Assembly (NCBI GenBank): GCA_037951105.1
Contig: JBAMJV010009042.1
Location: 18,118 to 82,117 of the forward strand
Reading direction: 5' to 3'
Source: Echinarachnius parma
Taxonomy: Eukaryota > Echinodermata > Echinoidea > Clypeasteroida > Echinarachniidae
DNA: 64,000 nucleotides
Part shown: piece after piece, positions 54,790-64,000 of the stretch
How the letters are laid out: every line of letters begins with the position of its first letter
Numbering within the stretch: position 1 is the stretch's first letter
Program-made: the position numbers and the translations under genes
Notes under the pieces: model-generated
Told to the model about the DNA's origin: nothing
The model's input: the letters and a program-made list of their open reading frames with translations, nothing else
Databases searched by the model: none

Positions 54790-57700
54790 GTCTGCCGCCC
54801 TCCGTTGACGTCCCTCGGCCAATCTCCAGTGTGTCTACAACCCTCCTGTTCACCCATTCTCTTCGTCGTTTCCGTGCACCCGTCCCTCTATCTCATGTAG
54901 ACATCGTGGCCTTGTCAACTCTTCAAGCGAAAAAAAAAAAGGAAGATAACATTTCTCAGGAATTTTCCGCGAAAAGAAACACATCCCAAGACTGTTTTTT
55001 AAAAAGAACATTTTGTCATACTTCACTTTTGAAGCCCAGCCGTTAGCTTTTTTTTGTCTCTCATAATGTATTCTATTACCAAGTGCCTTGTTACTGATTC
55101 TTCATTTAAAAGAAACAACATTCGAGTTGTGTAGGGAAAAGAAAATTAGGTGTTGTGTTTATTAGGCCCAGTCATTTGTATTCCTTCCCTGCTTTTTTCT
55201 TTTTTTCTTCTGCTTTGTATATTTTTAGATAAGGTCTATTAATTGTGATTACGATATTTATTCCAGTTCTTATCCTTTGTACATATTATTACTTTTTATT
55301 TCAGCTATATATACATTGTATATATTTTTGTTTGTGTAGTGATTGTAAATAGAAGCTTTGATTATTTTTTAAAAGACAAGTTTTTGACTTTTCAGCCGTG
55401 TGTATTCTTACGACGTATCGGGTATTTACGATTGTCAGTCGCTTTTCTGTATCAGCTTAAACAAATGCCATAGCGTTATTATTGCACAAATTGGGTTGCC
55501 ATGGTACTACAAGGCTTTATAATCACGTAACTGACTGAAAGCCATCTATGATTTCTTACAAAGTCATTCCTTAAAGATTTTCATTATGTGTGCAGAGTGA
55601 ATGAATGATTATGTTGCAATGTAAGTTTGATTTTCACAATAATTGATCTTCTTTATTATAAAGTGATGAATATGCAGATATGTTAATTATTTTCCTGTTT
55701 TTTATCTTCATGCTAATTTTTTATTATAATTTTGCTAGTGATAGTTGATTCTTTGTCTAAGCGAATGTAAGATGAAAATAATTTTGTCCAACTGTGGGTC
55801 GAACTTGATATTCATATTTCTAAGTTGTGTTTGGAGGCGAAGGAAATAGTACAAATTGCAGCTGTAGATCGGGGGCATATTGCATGAAACCTCAATCACA
55901 ACTTGGTGAGCGAACGTTACTGTCCAGGGGATAGCGTGATCACTGATTGGTTAGAAGTTGTGTTTGAAGGCGATGGAAATAGTACAAGTTGTAGTTGTAG
56001 ATCGGGGGCATATTGCATGAAACCTCAATCACAACTTGGTGAGCGAACGTTACTGTCCAGGGGATAGCGTGATCACTGATTGGTTAGAAGTTGTGTTTGA
56101 AGGCGATGGAAATAGTACAAGTTGTAGTTGTAGATCGGGGGCATATTGCATGAAACCTCAATCACAACTTGGTGAGCGAACGTTACTGTCCAGGGGATAG
56201 CGTGATCACTGATTGGTTAGAAGTTGTGTTTGAAGGCGATGGAAATAGTACAAGTTGTAGTTGTAGATCGGGGGCATATTGCATGAAACCTCAATCACAA
56301 CTTGGTGAGCGAACGTTACTGTCCAGGGGATAGCGTGATCACTGATTGGTTAGAAGTTGTGTTTGAAGGCGATGGAAATAGTACAAGTTGTAGTTGTAGA
56401 TCGGGGGCATATTGCATGAAACCTCAATCACAACTTGGTGAGCGAACGTTACTGTCCAGGGGATAGCGTGATCACTGATTGGTTAGAAGTTGTGTTTGAA
56501 GGCGATGGAAATAGTACAAGTTGTAGTTGTAGATCGGGGGCATATTGCATGAAACCTCAATCACAACTTGGTGAGCGAACGTTACTGTCCAGGGGATAGC
56601 GTGATCACTGATTGGTTAGAAGTTGTGTTTGAAGGCGATGGAAATAGTACAAGTTGTAGTTGTAGATCGGGGGCATATTGCATGAAACCTCAATCACAAC
56701 TTGGTGAGCGAACGTTACTGTCCAGGGGATAGCGTGATCACTGATTGGTTAGAAGTTGTGTTTGAAGGCGATGGAAATAGTACAAGTTGTAGTTGTAGAT
56801 CGGGGGCATATTGCATGAAACCTCAATCACAACTTGGTGAGCGAACGTTACTGTCCAGGGGATAGCGTGATCACTGATTGGTTAGAAGTTGTGTTTGAAG
56901 GCGATGGAAATAGTACAAGTTGTAGTTGTAGATCGGGGGCATATTGCATGAATCCTCAATCACAACTTGGTGAGCGAACGTTACTGTCCAGGGGATAGCG
57001 TGATCACTGATTGGTTAGAAGTTGTGTTTGAAGGCGATGGAAATAGTACAAGTTGTAGTTGTAGATCGGGGGCATATTGCATGAAACCTCAATCACAACT
57101 TGGTGAGCGAACGTTACTGTCCAGGGGATAGCGTGATCACTGATTGGTTAGAAGTTGTGTTTGAAGGCGATGGAAATAGTACAAGTTGTAGTTGTAGATC
57201 GGGGGCATATTGCATGAAACCTCAATCACAACTTGGTGAGCGAACGTTACTGTCCAGGGGATAGCGTGATCACTGATTGGTTAGAAGTTGTGTTTGAAGG
57301 CGATGGAAATAGTACAAGTTGTAGTTGTAGATCGGGGGCATATTGCATGAAACCTCAATCACAACTTGGTGAGCGAACGTTACTGTCCAGGGGATAGCGT
57401 GATCACTGATTGTTTGCAAGTTGCCAGTTAAACACAAGCAATTGTGAATTAGCCCGTGCATCAATTCCCAAGTTGCGTTTACATGTTGATGCAAAGGTTT
57501 GTTTGATTTTTTGACTTGAGATTTCCGATTGATTTCAAATTCCCAGTCAAAGGCAACTTTGCGTCAACTCCTGTTGCATGATGCATTTTATATTTTGGAG
57601 TGTGAAATTGTGTTGATTGTTCATGCCATAAGCCCCAGTTTGCAAAATGATAAGTTGACGAATTAAAGCCATTCACTTTCTTGCATTCCTATCGCAAATA

Positions 57701-58186
57701 TTTTAGATCAAATTACATGTTCAACTGAAAGAAATCATGTTCCAAGTTTTGAGCTTATAACCGCTACAGATTAACTATGTTTTCCAATTCTTATCTTGCT
57801 ACTTCAAATTAATAAGTTCTTGTGTAAAAAGTGATGATTCTTGGCGATTATTTTTGTTTAATTGATGGAATATGTTATTTTGAGAGATTTTTGTTTAGCT
57901 TTGCAAATTCAAATACCTATTCCTCTTATTTAATTACTGCTTACTGATGCTTTTGTTAGCATATTATAATTAATTGTATTATTTAAAAAATGAAGGGGAA
58001 AACAGCATTCCAGTGCAAGTACATGTATGTAATATATTGATTACGATGTCTTTGTAGTGGTATTTTTGTATTGAGGTATGATGAAAAAGTATTTTAAAAG
58101 TTTTAACATTCAGATTTGTGAAATGGATTAAATGTGACATCAAAGTCATAAGTTGGTAGAGTTTCTAAACTAAGTTTCTTAATAAA
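54790..58186 (+). other. Probable CDC14 3' UTR and/or downstream flank
   Basis: This starts right after the TAA at 54787-54789. It is AT-rich, without convincing frames. An AATAAA occurs at 58181 (cttaataaaaaca), and another at about 62574 (caaaataaataacgg). Either could be the polyadenylation signal, or an earlier variant signal could be used. The 133-bp array lies inside this range. The true mRNA end cannot be fixed from sequence alone. Confidence 0.35.
55822..57412 (+). repeat. 133-bp tandem repeat array, about 12 units
   Basis: The core gatcgggggcatattgcatg recurs at exact 133-base steps: 55867, 56000, 56133, 56266, 56399, 56532, 56665, 56798, 56931, 57064, 57197 and 57330. The first unit is diverged (gcgaaggaaatag, aaattgcagctg). 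The others are almost identical; I noticed one substitution near 56951 (gaatcctc for gaaacctc). Each unit holds cctcaatcacaactt and, inverted and slightly changed, aagttgtgtttgaagg, plus ctgattggtt. Confidence 0.97.
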
Positions 58187-61100
58187 AACATGTTATGTGA
58201 AGTTAAGTATGAAACTTGTGACAATAGTGAAGTATTTCACTGATGTATTTTGATATACAAACAAACAAACACATCTTATTTGAAGATGAAGGGTTTTTTC
58301 TAAGGTTTTTAAGATACATATTTTGTAGGATGATATATACTCAAATAGAGAAAGATGTATGATATATATATATTTACTGAAATGAATGTTGTCTAACATT
58401 AGTGCCTTTACTATAGGAAGCATCCTTACATGTTTCTGATATGTGTCAAAGGATGCTGTAGTTGCATTATGTTTGTCAAATTTTATTCATGAAACCAAAC
58501 CTTGAAAGAAGAAAGAAAAAAGAGTTTGATAGAAGGAAAAACATAAAAACTATATATTAACCAGACGTTTTGTTGTATTCATTTAAAAGTAACAGAGAAA
58601 ACTGAACTGGTACTCTTATTTCTATGTTTTTTAAACTTAAGAATGCATTCTTATGGGGATGGTTATGTTTCAGTTGGAGAAAAAATAAGCAAAAAAGGCT
58701 AAGTTAACAAAATAATTATAACATGAATAATGAACAGGAATAATTTTTGTAAAGGATTTAATTGCTTATAACAAAGTTTGATTACTGTAAGCACCCCCCC
58801 CCCCTAACAAAAAAGGAATCCAGTTTGCACTGCATGTTTTTATGTTTGTATACTTTATTGCAAATTAAATCGCAAGTTAACTTTTCTCTTAAAAAGTTAG
58901 TTACATGAATATAAACCCATTAATAAGCAATGTAAAAGAGGCACATTTTAAAAAAAAATTTTAGAAGTTTGAAGGAAAATATTTAATTTTTTTTTTTTTT
59001 TTTTTTTACACTGTACATTAGGTTTGGACAATGTTTATTAATATTACATTTTTATGTGTACATTCATTTTTTTTTGTTCCTGCAAATTCGCACTGTATGA
59101 TTGTCATTGTCTTTGATATAGTTTGCAAACCAAAGATTTGAAAGAATGGTTTTTATAGATATTCTCAAATCATGTTCTCATTTATATTTCATGTTTATAA
59201 CTTGTATTATTTAGATTGTTTTTTTACATATTTTTTTCTTCTTTCTTACATGTATATCAAGTATGCAGTGGATCAAAATATTGTTATTTCATTTTATATT
59301 CATCATCATCATCATGCAAAAGGAGTTCTTCAATATAACCATACAAGTACTTATAACTAAAGAAAAACTAGGTTTGGAAAAAAACACTATCTATTGTGAT
59401 CAAATTATTACTGTTCGTTTTCCAGTTTCATTTTGTGCTTCTGTATTATTATCTTCAAAATATTATTATGGATCCTCGCATAATTGAATTCATGTTTAAA
59501 AAATCAAGCTGTGTTGAAGAAAAATTGTCACGAGCCGGAAATACATTATATATGTTGTGTCATATTTCATTTCTGTGTAGGCAGGATTTTACTCAGTGAA
59601 TGCTTAAATCTATCCAATTACCTTCGGGAACCTCTGATGTAATGTGTTAGACCACTGTTCATCGCATTATCTTGTAGACAGACTCGTTAACGATGCAGTC
59701 CGACTAAAATTATCTGACTAAAATTATCCGACCATCGGTTATCAAAAAAACCTATTAACTGGATGGGATCTCGCAGTGTGCGTGTTCTCTGTTTTTCATA
59801 CACCTGAAAATCTCACTCCAAACGTGTGTGGTGTAAACGCATACACCAAAAGAACAAATGTCCAAGTTTGCCTAAGTACCTATATGGCTATCACATGCGC
59901 GAAACATGAGCAAATGCACATGTGATGCTCTTTGAATTTTTGTTATTGAACTTGCGCTGCTATGTACATGTGTATGTTTATCCGGAGGGTTGAGGATCAA
60001 AATGTGGCTGGATAATCGAGGTCGGACTGCGGTTGACTTTTGTGTCGTCGCCATATGCTCTATATTGTGTGTGCCAAATAACCCAGGTTTCTATGCAGCT
60101 ATTCCAATTTTCATTGTGAGAATAGAGAAGAATTATCAGGATTTTTGTCTGCATTACTTGTCAATGATTGTCAATACTCTGCAACTGATAGAAGTAGCAT
60201 CAGATGTAGGGTCGGTGTGTACAAATTAGTTTATCAGGAAAACTATAAGAGACCCTTTATTATATTTTTCAAACAAATCAAATCACCAAAATATATTAGG
60301 TCTATTTACATTTAAATTTGTGTAAAGTCCTGCACAAAACTTCCTGGAAGTATATTAAAGTAGGCCTGAATATAAACAACAATACAGGATATTTATTAAG
60401 TGCAACATATCCTTTGATATATTAATGATTTTTAAAAAATACATAACATAAACCAATTAAGCTCTTGAATGGATTCTTAGGAGATACTTTAAACTTGATG
60501 TGAGAGAGAGAGAGACCAAAAGTCCTAAGATTTCTCTAGAATCATTCCTAGAGCAGAAGTATAAGACGATACCGATATGTAGCTTTTTAACAGACCAAAT
60601 TTTTTTAAATCACAAATTCTCCAGTGGATACGTGCCAATTTGTTGTCCTTTTTAGTGTCTAATGTTTGCTTTGTTCCCAAATGTTTGTTTATTCCAAACA
60701 ATGTAAACATTTTCCCAAGTGCTTCCCAAATTACCCGCATAATATTTGATTTTGTTGAAAATGTTTTGTTCCCTCCCCCTTCTCTCCAAATGTGTTTTAA
60801 CAAATCTACTCTGCAGTGCCAATACCTGAAATAATATGACCACACTAAACAAAATTACCTCCTTTTAAAACCAGGGAAATATCTTAATCATTCCATGATA
60901 GCTTTTTGCTTGGTTAAATATGTTTTTGCACAATTTGATTGTTCTAATTAGGATCAAACCTTTTTATGATACACCTGTTTTGGGGTGTTTTTTTAAGTTG
61001 AATCTTGTAACTGGGATCAAATTATTTTTGTTTTTGTTTCATTCTCCGTAGGTGATTTTTTGAGGATCAAAATGCATATTCCACTTTTATAGTCATTTTA

Positions 61101-63060
61101 TTCAGCAAACCTCAAATACTTTTGTAAAATGGTAAGGGTTGAGTGTGTTTTACAGATCAAAAGTCTTTTACAATTAGGCATCACAAAAGTGCAAAAATGA
61201 AGATTTTTTTTTTACAAGTTTTAATCTTGTTTAAAAATCAAAGGAGTTGAAATCTTGTAAAAGGGGAAAATTTAATGTACTGAATGATCAAAACGTAAGT
61301 TTATGATTTTTAATCATTCAATTATTTCTTTGCAAGAATATACACCTTTTCTTTGTACAATCCAATTGCCTGGAAATGCGATTTTAAATTAATATCTTTT
61401 TCCATTTGAGAATCTTTGAAAGGGTAATATGGGAAAGGTTGATTACTGCTTATCTCTTTCTGTCATTGATGCTATGGTATTGATTAAATTAAAATATAAA
61501 CATGAAATTAGATACATGCAAGTAGTACAGATGATTAGCATTTGTTTTGAAAATATTATGTATGTTTCATTCCAATTATTTTTACGCAAATTTGTCACAG
61601 TTTTATAATTGCTATTGCTTTGTTTAATTCACACTTTTTTTTGCTTACGGTAGACATTAGTTTTAAATGCATATTTTTTTATACAGCAATGTTCAAGTTG
61701 ATATGTGAATACTTAGCTTTATTATGCTGTATCTGAATTTGAAATTTGTAATTGCTTTGTATATGCTTTTAAATATTCCAGTGTGAGAGTAAGCGAGGCA
61801 ATTTCAGAATATTACAAGTAGGTTATTTTTGTACGCTACTACTACTATTATTATTTGATGAGATGAAGAGTAAGCTTATATTGTGTGTGTATATACAAAG
61901 ATATGTTGATTCATTTAGATTCCAGCTACTGTGTGTTGTACTTCTGTATAGTTTAAAGTCACTGTGTCGTTGTTGTGTTTGGGGGCGCTGTTAAAAAAAT
62001 GTATAGGGATTGTAGCACACTGTAGCCAACATGCACTGTAACGTGCTCACGCACAATTCGCAGAGTTACAAGTACATGACGTTGCCTAGTGAGTTTTTTT
62101 AAGTGATAACCGTTAGTGCAGTCTACTCTGTAGCTTAAATGCATTACAGTGTTGTGTTCATGCGTAAACTTGCATAGTTACGAGGGCATGTCGCTGTTTT
62201 TTTGCACTTTTCAATAGCGCCCTCCAGATCCTGCGACTCAGTGTCTTTAAGACGTTATGAGACATTGTACCTTCAAGTCTTATATTATGGGATATGCTCT
62301 AAATTATAAATATTAAAAACGGCGTTCTTATTTTCTTCCTCATCGCAGTACAAGGTGGAATTATAATGAGCATGTGTCACAAGAAGAATATGCTGTATTT
62401 TTGCAATGATATGAGAAAACACGGGGATGATTTGTGAATTTCAATCTATCAAAGCTTATCAATGCTATTAAATACTTTGTGGTCTTGACTAAAACAAAAT
62501 GCTTCCTTTGTTTTGATTAGTACTTATGTGTCTTCCCTATTAATTTGATGTAAAATCAAAGGTCGTTGTTTACAAAATAAATAACGGATAGCATCTTTAA
62601 AAAGCATCATCTAATTGTCGAAGAGCTACAAAATGAATTCCCTCTCTCACCCCAGAAATAATTAATTACTGAATTTGCTTGGAAATTGTCTTGATATATA
62701 TACTTCTAATAGAAAGTCTACTTACCTCACATAATTATTACAGGACAGTTTTATATTTAAGACGGAGCGTGCGCTATATAAGTAGCCACCATTATTATTG
62801 ATCTTTTTTTTTTATTTTTTAATGAGAGTAGTAAAAGTTTATTACGGATGGAGAACTGTGCTTTGTTATTCAGATGTGTATGTCTTTGTTTGATGGGTGT
62901 GTTCGTGTATAGAAGTTACAGGGAAAAAAGATCACAAAGAAACAATCCTAGAATAATGGACCTTTGAAGGTATAGTTTAATTGATAGTCTTTGAATGACA
63001 AATGTTAGTTTGTCGAGACGTTTGGGGCAGAGTAACAATGGAGGAACAATAGCTTTCCTC
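57413..63060 (+). other. AT-rich region without recognised genes
   Basis: No frame above about 106 codons and none with recognised motifs. A weak inverted pair (gatgcagtccgactaaaattatc near 59692 and aatcgaggtcggactgcgg near 60014) suggests one old inverted-end element at about 59690-60034. A GCGCTATATAAG tag near 62770 belongs to the dispersed AAT family. Otherwise only T-rich unique-looking DNA. Confidence 0.5.
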
Positions 63061-63082
63061 TATTGTAAGGTCATGTAGGATT

Positions 63083-63245
63083 GTGAGTGTGTGTGTGTGT
63101 GTTGTGCATGGGTTTGGTATGTGTTTGGGTGTGTGTGTGTGTGTGTGTGTGCCTGTGTATGCATGTGTGCTTGCGAGTATGCGTGTGAGTGTGTGTGTAT
63201 GTGTATGCATGTGCTTGTGAGTAAGTGTGTGTGTATGGTATGTAT
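63083..63245 (+). repeat. (TG)n microsatellite
   Basis: Long runs of GTGTGT interrupted by gcatg, ttggg and gagtat. The Cys/Val-rich and His/Thr-rich frames on the two strands here are products of this repeat. Confidence 0.95.
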
Positions 63246-63319
63246 ATATCTAAGGGGGAGGAGCAAACTGTCAGTTGCTCCTCCTCCACCATCATCACAA
63301 ACCTTCTCACTGCCTAGTT

Positions 63320-64000
63320 GATCTCCCCCCGCCCCCCCCCCCCCCCTCCCTTTGCCCTTAATTGCCCTTTGCAAGGAAAATGAAGTAAGATAAACATGAA
63401 ACATTCAATATGATAGTTTGTTTTTTGCCACGGGCTTTCCCTACATCAAGGGAATCCTGTGTCTCCCCCCCCCCCCCACCCCCATGCGTGGCCCCTGTCA
63501 CCATAGTTTAGAGGGTTACTTGGTCTCCATCCATTCGGTCTACCTCTCATATCGTCTGCTATATGATGCCTGTAATTTCATTTTTCCCAACTCCAAATTT
63601 GAACGCCAACCATATTTTATATACAAGCTCCTAAACCTAATACTAACCTATAACCCTAATTCTGATTCATAATCCTAATCCTAAGCCTTATATAAAGCTA
63701 GCTGAGACTGATTGGGGAGGCATGCAAAATTATTGAGGATGCACACCGTATTCCTCAAAAATGTCCTCTTATGTTTCATATTGTTTTTTCTTCAAATTAT
63801 TGGGGGGGGGGGGCATGGGGCCATGTACCCTCCCCCCCCCCCCCCCCAAGGGGGGCCTTGCTACACCACTATGTCTAGACAAAATGGGTGTAAGTCATAG
63901 AACTTACAGTCAGCATTGCCTCTGGATGTGCTATCAGTTTCTTGATTTTGAAAAAGGTCACAAAGTGTGCTGGTAGAAGTTTTGTGGAAGCTTGTCCGGT
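63320..64000 (+). other. C- and G-homopolymer-rich end of window, no gene seen
   Basis: C tracts near 63327-63355 and 63467-63482, a G tract near 63801-63811 and a C tract near 63830-63847. A degenerate cctaatcctaagcc / aaccctaat patch lies at about 63630-63690. No supportable coding sequence. Confidence 0.6.

Noticed and set aside
54630-55046. Longest open frame in the window (138 codons, + strand)
   Set aside because: It overlaps the last CDC14 exon in a different frame, starts in intron sequence, crosses the polypyrimidine acceptor and has no recognisable domain.
55822-57412. Possible CRISPR array
   Set aside because: Units are 133 bp and identical throughout with no unique spacers, and the context is a eukaryotic gene; this is a tandem satellite.
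62977-63404. His/Thr-rich and Cys/Val-rich frames at the (TG)n tract
   Set aside because: Simple-sequence artefact on both strands.
63625-63695. Telomere-like cctaatcctaagcc / aaccctaat patch
   Set aside because: Repeats are irregular, with no exact TAACCC run; too degenerate to call an interstitial telomere.

Overview
This is eukaryotic, intron-rich, AT-rich DNA from a metazoan, most likely a marine deuterostome invertebrate. A sea urchin or another echinoderm is my best guess, from the intron sizes, the frequent ACATGTACATGT strings and the very dense mix of small inverted-repeat elements. This is an inference, because no sequence search was possible. There are no operons, CRISPR arrays or rRNA genes. 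Nearly all long open frames in the window are chance frames in introns or repeats.

The one gene I can support is a CDC14-type dual-specificity protein phosphatase on the + strand. Ten exons join in one uninterrupted frame: 19083-19212, 33497-33584, 34036-34266, 35106-35244, 35603-35780, 37166-37287, 38745-38798, 47356-47481, 48682-48781 and 54760-54789 (stop at 54787-54789). Together they encode about 398 C-terminal residues. These include the IDGSTP general-acid loop, the split [11 protein letters not shown] catalytic signature, the WVQGDIF segment, and a fast-evolving Ser/Thr/Pro-rich tail. The N-terminal part (about 150 residues in relatives) is not visible and probably lies upstream of the window. 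Bases 1-19082 then belong to an intron or introns of the same gene. A cassette exon (51437-51490) and an alternative last exon (49885-50010) are possible near the 3' end. Downstream of the stop is a long AT-rich stretch that may be 3' UTR and flank.

The introns are packed with transposon fossils. One group has TTAA target duplications and TTAAAGG termini, like Kolobok/T2-type MITEs, at 3476, 13106, 21848, 31427, 32553, 36638, 39518 and 46820. A second group is hAT-like, with 7-8 bp duplications (11514, 19292, 29435). A third has TA duplications (10108, 30617, 50519). There are also large fold-back elements carrying GTTGCCACCTTGGCAAC (11.8, 20.4 and 42.1 kb), tRNA-derived SINE-like sequences (19.25, 26.18 and 47.69 kb), and many GGGCCC-tipped palindromes. 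Several insertions are nested, which gives clean relative ages and exact element boundaries.

The observations most worth a second look are four. (1) Three separate CDC14 exons are each preceded by decayed, stop-containing partial copies of the same acceptor plus exon start. (2) A 3.48 kb TTAA-flanked element carries eight copies of TGTAACGTCCGAAACA, seven of them with a nearby GTTAAC. (3) A smaller element has the same architecture but a different repeated motif. (4) A highly uniform 133-bp, twelve-copy tandem array lies downstream of the gene and looks as if it arose from a palindromic MITE.
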